DNA from: CAVVSD01 sp963750895
Lineage (GTDB): Bacteria > Actinomycetota > Thermoleophilia > Solirubrobacterales > Solirubrobacteraceae
NCBI GenBank assembly: GCA_963750895.1
Contig: CAVVSD010000005.1
Coordinates: 248,001 to 312,000, forward strand
DNA length: 64,000 nucleotides
Direction of reading: 5' to 3'
Below the pieces are notes generated by a model. The model was not told where the DNA came from. It searched no databases and worked only from the letters and a program-made list of their open reading frames with translations. Shown one piece after another: positions 1-9,408 of this stretch. The position numbers were made by a program, and so were the translations under genes. Within the stretch, counting starts at the first letter, position 1. The number at the start of each line of letters is the position of its first letter.

Positions 1-939
1 TTGCGGATACCCATGCAGTTCGGCCCGACGAGCCGCATGCCGTTCGAGCGGCAGACGTCGAGCAGCTCGGCCTGGCGCGCCTCGCCATCGGGCCCGGTCT
101 CGGCGAACCCGGCCGCGAGGACGACGAGACCGCGCACGCCTCGGGCGGCGCACGCACGCGCGACGCCGACCACCGCGGCGGCCGGGACGGCGAGGACGGC
201 GAGCTCGATCGGGCCTGGCACCTCGTCGACCGATCGGAACGCAGCTCGGCCCTGCACCTCGTCCGCGTGGTGGTTGACGAGATGCAGTGGTCCGGTGTAG
301 CCCGCGGCCAGGACGTTGTGCACCAGCTCCCCCGCGACCGTGCCGCGGCGGCGAGAGGCACCGACGATCACGACGCCGTCGGGCTGGAGCAGGTGACGCA
401 CGCCTGCGACGGCGGCTGACCGCTCGCGCTCCAGGTAGCGCGCGAGTGCCTCGGGCGTGAGCGATGTCGGCAGCTCCACCTCGATCGTGCCCGCGCCGCT
501 GCGGAGCGCCGGCTGGAAGCCGCTCTGCGCGGAACATGTCGATCATGCGGTGGTTGTCCGGGAGCACGTCCGCGACGAACGTCGCGATCCCGTCGGCGCA
601 CGCGATGCCCGCGAGGCGCTGCAGGAGCAGGGTGCCGACCCCATGGCCCTGCGCGTCGTGCGCGACGGTGAACGCCACCTCGGCCCGGTCGCCACCGAGC
701 GGCGCGTACATCCCGTGGGCGACCAGCCGCGGTCCGGCCATGGCCACGACGTTGACGTTGGAAGGGTCGAGGAGCCGGAGAAGCACCCGGTCGGTATCTA
801 CCGTCGGGCTGAAGAACCGCAGACGCACGTCGTCGCGCTCGAGATCGTCGTAGAGCGCGTGCAGCGCAGCGGCGTCGGCCGGCTCGGCGCGGCGGAGCGT
901 CACGACGGAGCCGTCACGCAGGACATGGTCGTCGACCAT
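1..939 (-). CDS. GNAT acetyltransferase/CoA-binding-domain protein, interrupted by a frameshift and cut by the window edge
   Basis: The ATG at 939 opens an N-terminal GNAT domain (MVDDHVLRDGSVVTLRRAEP, with an HDAQGHGVGTLLLQRL acetyl-CoA loop). After about 135 residues the frame breaks near 521-531. Removing one base (a C in CGCGCAGAGC) restores FRESGF and continues into a CoA-binding Rossmann domain containing PDGVVIVGAS and ending RLVGPNCMGIRN at the window edge. GNAT plus CoA-binding/ADP-forming acyl-CoA synthetase-like fusions act as protein lysine acetyltransferases in actinobacteria. The C-terminal part lies outside the window. The break is more likely an added base than true decay, since both halves are well conserved. 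Confidence 0.75.
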   Translation of the reverse strand, partial: MVDDHVLRDGSVVTLRRAEPADAAALHALYDDLERDDVRLRFFSPTVDTDRVLLRLLDPSNVNVVAMAGPRLVAHGMYAPLGGDRAEVAFTVAHDAQGHGVGTLLLQRLAGIACADGIATFVADVLPDNHRMIDMFRAERLPAGAPQRRGHDRGGAADIAHARGTRALPGARAVSRRRRRASPAPARRRRDRRCLSPPRHGRGGAGAQRPGRGLHRTTASRQPPRGRGAGPSCVPIGRRGARPDRARRPRRPGRRGGRRRACVRRPRRARSRRPRGRVRRDRARWRGAPGRAARRLPLERHAARRAELHGYPQ

Positions 940-1113
940 GCGGCGACGCTAGGCGCGCGCTCCCCGAGGGCGCATCCGTGATCCACCACGGGCGGCGTGC
1001 GTGGTTCTCCGCCCTCGCGGGAGGCTACGGATGACGGCGCGGAGTTCGCCCGGATGGTGGGTGTCGGGAACGGAGGCACGATCGACCTCGTCCCCCCCAT
1101 CCGGAGCCCTGCG

Positions 1114-2041
1114 ATGCCCACCACCGACACCTCGAGCATCATCGCCGCCTGCGACGGCGCCGACCGCGGCCGCCAGGCCGTCGCGCTGGGCCGCATCATC
1201 GCCGAGGCGACGGGCGCCCGGCTGACGATCGCCGCGGTGTACCCACACCCGGGCCTCCCGTTCCCGCCACCGGTGGCGCATCACGTCGACGAACGGCGCC
1301 GCGCGGATCGCGCCATCCGCGCCGTTCGCGACGACCTCGCTCCCGGGGCGCGGACCGTCGTCGTCCCGGGCCTGTCGCCCGCCCACGCGCTCTGCAAGCT
1401 GGCCGACGACGAGGGGGCGAGCATGATCGTCGTCGGCTCGCGTCACGCGGCGGCCGGGCGTCGGATGGCCGACGCCGACCACGCCCTGCAGGTGCTGCGC
1501 TCGACGCACGCCGCGGTGCTCGTGGCCCCCGACGACCGTCCGGTGTCGCCGACGATCCGCCGCATCGTCGTCGGCTTCGACGACGGGGCCGGCTCGCACG
1601 ACGCGCTCGCCACCGCCATCGAGCTCGCGCGGGCGACAGGAGCTCACCTGCATCTGCTCTCGGTCGTCCCGCGCGAGACGAACGCCTGGTGGGTGGAGGG
1701 CGAGGCGACCGTGGATCCGGTGGCCCTCGACCGCTGGGTCGAGCGACGCAAGGCCGAGCTCTCGAGCGCCGCCCGCGAGGCGCTCGGGAGCGCCGGCGAC
1801 ATCGACACGTCCTCCGAGGTCCTGTCCGGCGGCGCCATCCCTCGCCTGCTCGAAGCGAGCGCCGGTGCCGACCTCGTCGTCCTCGGCTCGCGGCGCTGGG
1901 CGAGGCTCGCGCACGTCGTGCTCGGGAGCGTCGTCCGAGCCCGTGGTCCGCAAGAGCACCTGCCCGACGCTCGTGGTCCCGCGGCGACGTCGCGACGCCG
2001 TCGACGACGACTCGCACCTGACGGCGTCGGCCCGGAGCTGA
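1114..2041 (+). CDS. Tandem universal stress protein, C-terminus frameshifted
   Basis: Two UspA domains. The first (about residues 5-145) has MIVVGSRHAAAGRR. The second starts at RRIVVGFDDGAGSHDAL and contains LVVLGSRRWARLAHVVLGSV. Just after that, near 1933, the frame breaks. Dropping one G gives the expected UspA ending SEPVVRKSTCPTLVVPRR and a stop at 2041; without it the frame runs on to 2103 with a non-family tail. The ATG at 1114 is chosen because homology starts directly after it. UspA proteins bind ATP and act in cytosolic stress survival. The next gene is a second tandem UspA protein, so the pair is probably one stress operon. Confidence 0.82.
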
Positions 2042-2099
2042 CCCGCGGGCTGCAGCTGTCGGGACTGATCTCCTGCTCCCACTCGATGGAAGGAACCGC

Positions 2100-2897
2100 A
2101 TGACGAATCACGGCCTCCTGGTCGGCTATGACGGCTCACCCGATGCAGCGGGCGCGATCGAGCTCGGCGCGCGGCTGCTGCCGTCGCGCGACGTGCGCAT
2201 CGCCCACCTGTGGGCCGAACCCTTCGCGGCGGCCGAGCTGCGGCCACGCCTGTCGAAGCGCACGGAGACCGTGCGCGAGATGATCGAGCTGCTCGAGCAG
2301 GAGGCCGCGGCCGAGGCGGAGCGGATCGCTGCCGAGGGCGTCGTCCTCGCGGAGGCGGCCGGCTGGAAGGCCGAGCCGCTCCTCAAGCGCGCCTACGGCG
2401 CCCAGGGGCTCGAGCTCGCATCGTTGGCAGAGGAGCTCGAGGCCGAGATGCTCGTCGTCGGATCGCGCGGTCTGACCGGTCCGCGCGCGGTGCTCGGCAG
2501 CGTCTCCGACCAGGCCGCTCACACGTCCCCGGTGCCGACCCTCGTCGTCCCGCGCCTCGTGCTGACGACCGAGCGCGACGCCGTGGCAGAGGGCCCGATC
2601 CTCGTCGGCGACGATGGCTCGCCCGGCGCGGACCGTGCGCGCGAGACCGCGACGAGGCTGTTGCCTGGCCGCGACGTCGCGACGTTCACCGTGGAGGACG
2701 CCGGAACCGGTCGCGCGGTTGCGGAGGGCCTCGTACGTCGCGCGCTGGCGATCGGGGCCGCGGCGATCGTCGTGGGCTCACGCGGGCGCTCGGCCGCGCG
2801 CGAGATCATGCTCGGGAGCGCGGCGGTCGCGGTGCTGCACCACACCGACCGCCCCGCGATCGTCGTGCCGGGACGCAGGGGCCGACCTGCCGACTGA
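2100..2897 (+). CDS. Tandem universal stress protein
   Basis: Intact 265-residue protein with two UspA domains. The N-terminal one begins GLLVGYDGSPDAAGAIELG and ends with the nucleotide-binding signature VVGSRGLTGPRAVLGSVSDQ. The shorter C-terminal one begins PILVGDDGSPGADRARE and has VVGSRGRSAAREIMLGS and a terminal AIVVPG strand. The G-x2-G-x9-G(S/T) pattern of ATP-binding UspA proteins is present in both. A GGAAGG-like ribosome site lies just ahead of the ATG. It follows another UspA gene and precedes a ZIP transporter by 7 bases, which suggests co-transcription. Confidence 0.9.
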   Translation: MTNHGLLVGYDGSPDAAGAIELGARLLPSRDVRIAHLWAEPFAAAELRPRLSKRTETVREMIELLEQEAAAEAERIAAEGVVLAEAAGWKAEPLLKRAYGAQGLELASLAEELEAEMLVVGSRGLTGPRAVLGSVSDQAAHTSPVPTLVVPRLVLTTERDAVAEGPILVGDDGSPGADRARETATRLLPGRDVATFTVEDAGTGRAVAEGLVRRALAIGAAAIVVGSRGRSAAREIMLGSAAVAVLHHTDRPAIVVPGRRGRPAD

Positions 2898-2904
2898 CAT
2901 CGTC

Positions 2905-3634
2905 GTGCTCTTCCTCGCCGGCGTCGGCACGGCGCTCGCGACGGGGCTGGGCGCGATCCCGGTGTTCGCCCTCGGCGAACGCGCGACCGTGCTGCGGCCG
3001 GCGTTGTGGGGGCTGGCCGGCGGCCTCATGGCGGTGGCGTCCGTCGTCGGCCTGCTCCAGCCTGCGCTGCAGGAGGGCAGCACGGGCGCCGTCGTCGGCG
3101 GGCTGCTCGCGGGCGTCGCCTTCCTGACGGCGACCCGCGCGACGCTGGCCGGCCGCGACGTCCACGTCGGCGTGCTCCATGGCAGCGGGGTCCGCACGTC
3201 GATGCTCGTGGTGGCCGTGCTCTTCGTCCACAGCATCCCCGAGGGGTTCGCGATGGGCACCGCCTATGCCTCGGAGCGGCAGGGCCTCGGGCTGTTCGTC
3301 GATCCTGGCGATCGCCCTGCAGAACGTGCCCGAGGGGACGACCTCGGCGATCCCCATGCACGACGCGGGGTTCAGCCGGTGGCAGCAGTTCTGGGCCGCG
3401 GTGCTGACGAGCGCGCCGCAGCCGATCGGCGCGATCGCCGCGTACCTCCTCGTGGAGGAGATCGACGGCCTGCTGCCGATCTCGTTCGCGTTCGCGGCGG
3501 GAGCGATGCTCTCGCTCGTCGCCGTGGAGATCGTGCCGCAGGCCTTCACACGCGCGACCTGGCGCGACGCGACCGCCGGGGCCGTCGTCGGCGCCGCGCT
3601 CATGCTCGCACTGAGCGCCGCGCTCGGCGTGTGA
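2905..3634 (+). CDS. ZIP-family metal transporter, interrupted by one inserted base
   Basis: A GufA-like ZIP permease of about 240 residues with roughly eight hydrophobic segments. The metal-path motifs are visible: HSIPEGFAMGTAY in the fourth segment and QNVPEGTTSAIPMH in the fifth. These lie in different frames; the shift is near 3299 at LGLF, where removal of one G gives continuous SILAIALQNVPEG. ZIP proteins import zinc or other divalent metals across the inner membrane. The GTG start at 2905 is the first start-like codon after the stop of the preceding stress protein and is not certain. It is probably the third gene of the stress operon. Confidence 0.78.
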
Positions 3635-3747
3635 CCGCAGCCGCTCGCATCCGGGTGAACCACTGAGCGATGACGCGGAGGAGCACCGATGGGCTACGCG
3701 CGGCCCGGACGTAGTGTCGCGCTGATCCCCAATTCTCAGGAGCAAGG

Positions 3748-4309
3748 ATGATCCCCCTCCGCGTCACCCGGCTGCCGTCCCGTCGGTCGTTCGCCCTCAC
3801 CGCCGCAGTGCCCGCCATCGCGGCCGGTGCTCTGCTGCTGCCGTCGTCCGCGTCCGCGTGGTACTGCCCTCCGGGGACCCACGAGTCGCCGCCCGACAGC
3901 GGGCAGTGCGTGCCGGACACCACGACGACGCCCGCTCCGGCTCCGGTCGAGACCACGCCTGCCCCGGCGCCCACCCCGGCGCCCGCGCTCCGGCTCCGGC
4001 TCCGACGCCACCGCCGGCCGCCGTCCCTGCCCCCGCGCCTCCGACCCCTCCGACGCACCACGACGACGTCGCCGCCGCCGTCGACGCAGCAGCCTCAGGA
4101 GACGCAAGCCGAAGCACGAGCAGAAGCCCCAGCAGCAGGTCGCCGGTGAGACCGACACGTCGCCCGCGCCCGCGGCCGCGCCGGTCCAGGCGTCCGAGGT
4201 CCAGACGCTGCCGTTCACGGGCTTCGACGCCGGCATCGTCGCGCTGGTCGGCGTGGCGTCCGTGGCCGGCGGCATCGTCCTGCGTCGCCGCCTCGGGCCC
4301 GACGCGTAG
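3748..4309 (+). CDS. LPXTG-type cell-wall-anchored Pro/Thr-rich protein, frameshifted
   Basis: The start at 3748 follows a good AGGAGCAAGG ribosome site. Residues 1-35 form a signal peptide ending ASAWY. A short Cys-containing stretch (YCPPGTHESPPDSGQC) is followed by a PAPTPAP-rich linker. The frame then breaks at least once between about 3990 and 4100. The last part, in another frame, is a full sortase signal: TLPFTG, a hydrophobic helix (IVALVGVASVAGGIVL) and a basic tail RRRLGPDA with a stop at 4309. The product would be linked to peptidoglycan by a sortase, none of which lies in this window. Several added bases are needed to fuse all parts, so the linker sequence is unreliable. Confidence 0.7.
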
Positions 4310-4322
4310 CTCATCCCCACGC

Positions 4323-4365
4323 GGGCAGCGGCGCCTTGGCCCGGGCGGGGCAGGCGCCGCTGCCC
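4323..4365. terminator. Bidirectional hairpin terminator
   Basis: A perfect 14-bp inverted repeat, GGGCAGCGGCGCCT at 4323-4336 and AGGCGCCGCTGCCC at 4352-4365, with a 15-base loop. It sits between the stops of two convergent genes (LPXTG protein on plus, secreted protein on minus), the expected place for a shared terminator. Confidence 0.8.
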
Positions 4366-4374
4366 AGGTGGGAT

Positions 4375-5662
4375 TCATTCGCGGCGTGGGCGCCAGACGC
4401 TGACGCGCAGCCCATGCTCGCCCGGCGTCGCTGCGGCGAGAGCGAGACCCGACGACGCAGCCGCCGTCGAGTACCTCGCGGGCCCCGGGAGCGGAGCGAC
4501 GTCGACCGGTCCGCCCTCGACCGCCCGAGCTCCGACCGCCTGCGGCGGGCCGAGTCCCGACGGCACCAGGCGCTCGACGAGAAGCGAGCCGCGCGGCGTC
4601 GACGCGACCGCGCTCCAGCCGTCGACGCTGGCCGCGGGCGATGACGCTGCCGCCGTCTTGTGCGATGCGCGACGTCACGACGACTGCCTTGCGGGAGCCC
4701 CGGCGGGTACTGCGTCCACGTGGCGTCCGCGGCGCCGCCCGACGTGGCCGCCAGCACGAGCTCTCGCGATCGCCAGACCGTCGAGCAGCACGGGGTCGGA
4801 GAGCAGCTCGTCGCGAAGCGTCCGGCTCAGCACCACTCCGTTGAGGTCCTCGCCGGTGCTGCACGACGCGCCGATCCAGGCGACGACCGCCCGGCCGGCG
4901 CGCGGTCGGGGCGAACCGCAGGTGCGTCGCCGGTGCGGCGGCGATCGTCCGCGGCCCTCGGAACGGTCGCCGCGGCCCGGAGGCGGTGAGCAGCACGCCG
5001 TGGCTCGCAGCGCTGCCGCAGCCCGCGATCCCGGCGAGACGACCACGGCCGCGGGCGTCGAAGGTGAGCGTGGGCTCGAACAGCACGTCGTCGCCGGTCG
5101 CGGCGACGGGCCGCAGCCGCCCGAAGCGATGCCCGGCCGATCGCCAGGCGACGGCGACGCCGGGTGCCGCCTCGATCCCCGCGTTCAACGTCAGTGCAAC
5201 GGTGCCGTCCGGGGCCACCGCGAGTCGCGGCTGGGCGTCGGCGAAGGTGCCGGCGCGCGACACCCGCTGCGCCGGCGACCATCGACCCGTGCGCGTGCGG
5301 AACGCCGCCCGGAGCACGATCGGACCGGCACGCGCGCCACCGGTCAGCCGTTGCTCCATCCACGCGACCGTGGCCTCGCCGCGGTCGCTCACGACGACGG
5401 TCAGTCCCGTCACCGCACGGTTGCGTGACCGCAGGAGCGTGTGGCCCCTGGCACCGACGGCCGCGCGCACGCTCGTCACGCCGGCGTTCGTCCCGACCCA
5501 GGCCGTGCCGACGCTGACCTGCGCCGTTGACCGCGAGCGAGACCTCCGCTGCGTGGCTCGACCGGCCGGCCGCAGCGGCGGAGACCACGCCCCCTGCGTC
5601 TCGGAGGGTGCCACCAGGGCCGCGACGACCGCCGCGAGGATCGTCTCGAGCCGCATCGTCAC
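4375..5662 (-). pseudogene. Secreted protein of unknown function, multiply frameshifted
   Basis: The GTG start at 5662 overlaps the stop of the upstream HAD gene (GTGA), so it is translationally coupled. The N-terminus is a signal peptide (MRLETILAAVVAALVAPSETQGAWSP shape). The body reads like a beta-propeller/sialidase-type repeat protein, with motifs such as DRGEATVAWMEQR and PRLAVAPDGTVALTLN spaced regularly. From about 4930 the coding sense moves between frames: AVVAWIGASCSTGEDLNGV, then a Gly/Ala stretch, then a C-terminus ending HGLRVSVWRPRRE at 4375. At least three indels are needed. It may be a real pseudogene, but the same type of damage in nearby genes points to sequence error. Confidence 0.6.
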
Positions 5663-6447
5663 GCTCGGGCGAGCCGGGCGATCAGCGCGGGGACGTCCGC
5701 GATCGAGTCCACGGTCGCGGTGGGCTCGATGACGCTCGCGCGGACCAGGTCCTCCCGATACTTGCCAGTCCGTACCAGCACCCCGGCCAGCCCGTTCGCC
5801 ATCGCGCCGCCGATGTCGGTCTCGACGTCATCGCCCACCATGACGGCGTGTTCGGCGTCGACCCCCAGCCCCCGAAGGACCTCAGCGAAGAAGTCGGGCG
5901 ATGGCTTGCCGACGACCGTCGCACGGCGGCCCGTCGCGTACTCGAGCGCCGCAACGAACGGCCCGGCGTCCAGGGCCAGCCCACCTCCGCGTTGCCAGAA
6001 GCGGTTCTTCTGCAACGCGATCAGCTCCGCACCGTTCATGACGAGGCGGAACGCGCGGTTGAGCTCGTCGTAGTTCCAGCGATCGCCCAGGTCACCGACG
6101 ATCACGGCATCCGCGCCCGTCTCGCCGCGGACGACCTCGAGTCCCTCGAAGTCGGTCTCGTCGGCGACGAACAGCGCCACACGCCGGTGCCCCCGGTCAC
6201 GGCAGACCTGCCGCGCGAGGGCCACCGGGGTCACGAGCTCGTCGTCGGCGACCGCGAACCCGAGGTCGTCCAGATGCGACAGCGTCGCGGCACGTGAGCG
6301 CGTGGTCGTGTTCGTCACGAACCGGATCCCCGCCCCTGTCCGCCTCAGGCGCTCGATCGCGTCGGCGGCCCCGGGAACCACGTCGTCCTCGACGTAGAGC
6401 ACGCCGTCGAGATCCAGCAGCACCGCCTGGACCTCGAGCGCCCTCAT
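5659..6447 (-). CDS. HAD-IIA family sugar/nucleotide phosphatase-like hydrolase
   Basis: 262 residues starting MRALEVQAVLLDLDGVLYVEDD, where DLDGVLY is HAD motif I (nucleophile Asp). FVTNTTTRSR is motif II and VVGKPSPDFF with MVGDDVETDIGGA are motifs III and IV. The C2-cap layout is that of the NagD/AraL/HDHD2-type HAD-IIA group, which act on phosphosugars, nucleotides or phosphoprotein. The exact substrate cannot be given. Its ATG overlaps the stop of the upstream CBS gene (ATGA) and its stop overlaps the GTG of the downstream secreted protein, so the three form an operon. Confidence 0.88.
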   Translation of the reverse strand: MRALEVQAVLLDLDGVLYVEDDVVPGAADAIERLRRTGAGIRFVTNTTTRSRAATLSHLDDLGFAVADDELVTPVALARQVCRDRGHRRVALFVADETDFEGLEVVRGETGADAVIVGDLGDRWNYDELNRAFRLVMNGAELIALQKNRFWQRGGGLALDAGPFVAALEYATGRRATVVGKPSPDFFAEVLRGLGVDAEHAVMVGDDVETDIGGAMANGLAGVLVRTGKYREDLVRASVIEPTATVDSIADVPALIARLARA

Positions 6448-6888
6448 CGACCTGCGTCGAGCGCGATCATCCCGGCGACGTCGAGCGTGGACACGACGCC
6501 GACGGGTCGCCTGCTCATGGTGTCCACGACGAGCAGGTGATGGACGTCGTAGTCGTGCATGAGCCGCGCCGCCTCCGACAGCGCGTCCTCGGGGGCGACG
6601 ACCACCGCGGGCGTCGCCGACATGTCGCCTGCGGTCAGCGTCAGCGCATCCGTGCGCGTCGAGGCGGCCGACGAGATCCAGATCCGACACGACGCCCCAG
6701 ACGAGGTGCTCCATGCCACCGCGGTCGCGCCGGATGCCATCGACGACGACGGCGTGGACGCGGTTGGCGACCATCATCCGCGCCACCTCACCGATCGGGG
6801 TCTCCGGTCGGCACGACAGCACACCGCGGTGCATCACGGCCTCCACGGTCGTGGTGTCGTGACCGTGGATCGATGTCTGGGCGCTCAT
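6444..6888 (-). CDS. Two-CBS-domain protein, interrupted by one inserted base
   Basis: The first CBS domain, TTTVEAVMHRGVLSCRPETP through VWGVVSDLDLVGRLD, is in the frame of the ATG at 6888. The second, TDALTLTAGDMSATPAVVVA through RPVGVVSTLDVAGMIA, is in another frame and stops at 6444. Removing one G near 6658 joins them as DLVGRLDRTDALTL, giving a normal free-standing CBS pair of about 148 residues. Such proteins bind adenine nucleotides and act as energy sensors. It is the first gene of a three-gene operon with a 4-base overlap to the HAD gene. Confidence 0.8.
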
Positions 6889-6933
6889 GAGCTCGTCTCC
6901 GGATGTGGGACACGCAAGCTAGGTCCGCCGTGG

Positions 6934-6951
6934 CCCCCACGCATCTGGGGG
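6934..6951 (-). terminator. Possible hairpin terminator after the histidine kinase
   Basis: CCCCCA at 6934-6939 pairs with TGGGGG at 6946-6951 around a 6-base loop. It lies between the stop of the kinase gene (7006) and the start of the CBS gene (6888), both on minus. No T-run follows on the minus strand, so assignment as a terminator is tentative. Confidence 0.4.
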
Positions 6952-7005
6952 AAGCCGCAGACGCGCCGCGGTTTTCCCCGCGCAGCGCGTGTCACGGTCC
7001 GTCGA

Positions 7006-8712
7006 TCAGGCGGTGTCGGCGAGGCCCGCTTCGTCCCGACGCCGGACGGGGAGCTCGGCGTGCACGTCGGTCCCCGCTCCGGGCAACGAGCGCACATCGA
7101 GCGTGCCATCCACGAGCGCCACGCGCTCGCGCATCCCGATGAGCCCGAAGCCGGCGGCGTCCTGGCGGGTGTCGAACCCGCGACCGTCATCGCGGACGTC
7201 GATGTGGACGGCTCCGTCACGCTGGACCACGGAGATGTCGACGCGGCTTGCCGACGCGTGCTTGAGCACGTTCGACAGGGCTTCCTGGATCAGGCGATAC
7301 GTCGCGTCCTCGATGGCCGGGGCATGTCGGGTCGGCCGTCCGTCAGCCTCGACGTCGAGGTCGACGAGCAGATCGATCTCCGGGGCGCCGGGCGCGCTGC
7401 GCGCCCGCTCGATCAACGTCTCGAGCGCGGCCTTCGCCCCCAGCTGGTCCAACGCGGCCGGACGCAGGTCGGTGATGATCGCCCGGAGTGCATCGATGCC
7501 GTCCCCGAGTCCGGCGATCGTGTCGTCGACCGCGGCTGCCAGTGCCTCGGGGATCTCCCGCCGGCGCGCTGCGGAGAGCGTGACGCGCAGGCCGGCGAGG
7601 TCCTGCAGCGTCTGATCGTGCAGCTCGCGCGCCCAGCGCTGCCGCTCGCGCTCGGACGCCTCGATGCTGCGGCGAAGCCCATGGGCGGTGAACTCCTGTG
7701 CGGTCGCGACAGCCGTGGCGGCGCTCGCGGCGAAGGACTCCAGCAGCTGCTCGTCGTCCCGGCTGAACTCAGGGCCCGCGGACTGCCGGTCGAACGCGTA
7801 GAGGACGCCGACCGCACGCCCCCTGTAGAGGAGCGGCACGATGAGCCCTCCGTCGGCCTCGACGTACTCGTGCAGCGTGAAGCGCAGCTGCGCGCTGACG
7901 TCGCTGAGCCGCATCGGACGCTTTCGGCTGAGCACGCCGCCGCCGATCGACCCGTCGAGCGGCACGCGCGCGTCGAGCAGCGCGGGCTTGTACTCGCCCG
8001 CCGCCGCGCTGACCACGAGCTCGTCGCCCTGCAGGAGCGTGATGATCAGCGACCGCGCGTGCACGAGAGCGCGCCCGCGCTTGACGATCAGCTCGAGGAC
8101 GCGCCCGAGCTCCATCTCGCCTCCGACCGCCTTGGCGATGTCCGTCGTCGCGCGCATGCCGCGCATGGCCTGCTCGAGCTCCTCGGCCCGTTGTCGCTCG
8201 CGGTCGTAGAGCCTGGCGTTCTCGATCGCGATGCCGGCCCATGCCGCCAGGAGGACCGTCGCCTCCTCGTCCGCCTCCGTGAACGGGCCGTCGTCCTTCT
8301 CGGTGAGGTACAGGTTCCCCCAGGCCTCGCCTCGAATCAGGACCGGCACGCCGAGGAACGTCGTCATCGCCGGATGCCCTGGCGGGAACCCGTAGGAGCT
8401 CGCGTGGCTTCCGACGTCGGCGAGACGCAGCGGCTCCGGGTGCTCGATCAGGACGCCGAGGACGCCTCGACCACGGGGGAGGTCGCCGATCTCGTTGCGG
8501 GTCTCGTCATCGATCCCCCGGGCGATGAAACGCTCGAGCTCCTGACGGTCCTCGTCCAACACGCCGAGCGCGGCATACCGGGCGCCGGTCAGCTCGCACG
8601 CGATCGCGAGCACGCGCTGGAGCAGCGATTCGAGGTCCAGCTCGGAGACGATGTCCGGCATGGCCTCCATCAGCCGCCTGAATCGGGCGTGTTGGAGATC
8701 CGCTGAGGACAT
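7006..8712 (-). CDS. GAF-domain sensor histidine kinase (DevS/NarL-type partner)
   Basis: 568 residues. Two GAF domains occupy about 20-165 (LESLLQRVLAIACELTGARYAALGVLD) and 190-335 (GELELGRVLELIV-like start; GLIVPLLYRGRAVGVLYAFD). A HisKA_3 dimerisation/phosphoacceptor helix follows with the His in RWARELHDQTLQDLAGLR, then a HATPase_c domain with SNVLKHASASRVDISV (N box) and VRDDGRGFD plus GFGLIGMRERV (G boxes). No membrane segment, so it is cytosolic. The architecture matches DevS/DosS-like kinases that signal to NarL/FixJ regulators; no response regulator is adjacent. The promoter region upstream carries three copies of GTCCGCGGTC. Confidence 0.9.
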   Translation of the reverse strand: MSSADLQHARFRRLMEAMPDIVSELDLESLLQRVLAIACELTGARYAALGVLDEDRQELERFIARGIDDETRNEIGDLPRGRGVLGVLIEHPEPLRLADVGSHASSYGFPPGHPAMTTFLGVPVLIRGEAWGNLYLTEKDDGPFTEADEEATVLLAAWAGIAIENARLYDRERQRAEELEQAMRGMRATTDIAKAVGGEMELGRVLELIVKRGRALVHARSLIITLLQGDELVVSAAAGEYKPALLDARVPLDGSIGGGVLSRKRPMRLSDVSAQLRFTLHEYVEADGGLIVPLLYRGRAVGVLYAFDRQSAGPEFSRDDEQLLESFAASAATAVATAQEFTAHGLRRSIEASERERQRWARELHDQTLQDLAGLRVTLSAARRREIPEALAAAVDDTIAGLGDGIDALRAIITDLRPAALDQLGAKAALETLIERARSAPGAPEIDLLVDLDVEADGRPTRHAPAIEDATYRLIQEALSNVLKHASASRVDISVVQRDGAVHIDVRDDGRGFDTRQDAAGFGLIGMRERVALVDGTLDVRSLPGAGTDVHAELPVRRRDEAGLADTA

Positions 8713-8740
8713 GGACGTTCAGGCGCCACGCTACACCCGG

Positions 8741-8788
8741 GTCCGCGGTCAGTGGCTGTCCGCGGTCCTCCCGCGGAAGTCCGCGGTC
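8741..8788. promoter_or_regulatory. Three direct repeats of GTCCGCGGTC in a divergent promoter region
   Basis: The 10-mer GTCCGCGGTC occurs at 8741-8750, 8758-8767 and 8779-8788, with a further CCGCGGA between copies two and three. Each contains the palindrome CCGCGG. The block lies between the divergently transcribed kinase (start 8712) and flavodoxin (start 8833) genes, as expected for a shared binding site of an unidentified regulator. Confidence 0.55.
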
Positions 8789-8832
8789 TCGCACGGATGA
8801 GATCGGCCTCGGCCGTCCATACGGTCGGCGGC

Positions 8833-9342
8833 ATGGAACACAAGATCCTCATCGCGTACGCGTCCAAGCACGGATCGACCCAGGAGGTCGCCGAGCAGGT
8901 GGCGCAGACCCTGCGGGACAACGGGCTCGACGTCGACGTCCGGCCGGCCTCGTCCGTCGATGACGTGACGGCCTACGACGCCCTGGTCATCGGCGGCGCG
9001 CTCTACATGGGCCACTGGCATCGCGACGCCCGCCGGCTGCTGAACCGCGTGAGCGAGGAACTCAGCGAGCGCCCCGTCTTCGTCTTCGGGATGGGGCCGA
9101 TGGACCTCGAGCAGAAGTCGGTCGAGGGGGCCCGCAAGCAGGTCGACCACGCGCTGGCCAAGGTGCCGGACGTCAAGCCGGTGTCGGTCGCCATCTTCGG
9201 TGGCGTCGTGCACCCCGACGATCTGCACTTCCCCTTCAACCACATGCCCGAGGCCGACGCGCGAGACCCCGAGGCAATCCGCGCCTGGTCCGACGACATC
9301 GCCGCGGTCCTGACACGCCGGCGCGTGACCCCGGCTACGTAG
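8833..9342 (+). CDS. Flavodoxin-domain protein (HemG-like)
   Basis: 169 residues beginning MEHKILIAYASKHGSTQEVAEQVA. The SKHGST loop is the FMN phosphate-binding site of flavodoxins. ALVIGGALYMGHWHRDARRLL and VFVFGMGPMD match the flavodoxin domain found in menaquinone-dependent protoporphyrinogen IX dehydrogenase HemG, but similar stand-alone proteins are common in actinobacteria and a haem role is not assured. The start follows the GGCGGC stretch in the shared promoter with the kinase gene. Confidence 0.8.
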   Translation: MEHKILIAYASKHGSTQEVAEQVAQTLRDNGLDVDVRPASSVDDVTAYDALVIGGALYMGHWHRDARRLLNRVSEELSERPVFVFGMGPMDLEQKSVEGARKQVDHALAKVPDVKPVSVAIFGGVVHPDDLHFPFNHMPEADARDPEAIRAWSDDIAAVLTRRRVTPAT

Positions 9343-9408
9343 TTCTCCGCAACGAGGTGGGCAGACGCCCCGGATGGCGGCGGACGACCGGCGGTCGAGC
9401 ATGGCGTC

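Noticed and set aside
457..981. Plus-strand frame over the acetyltransferase gene
   Set aside because: It is the complement of clear GNAT coding sequence and has no motifs of its own.
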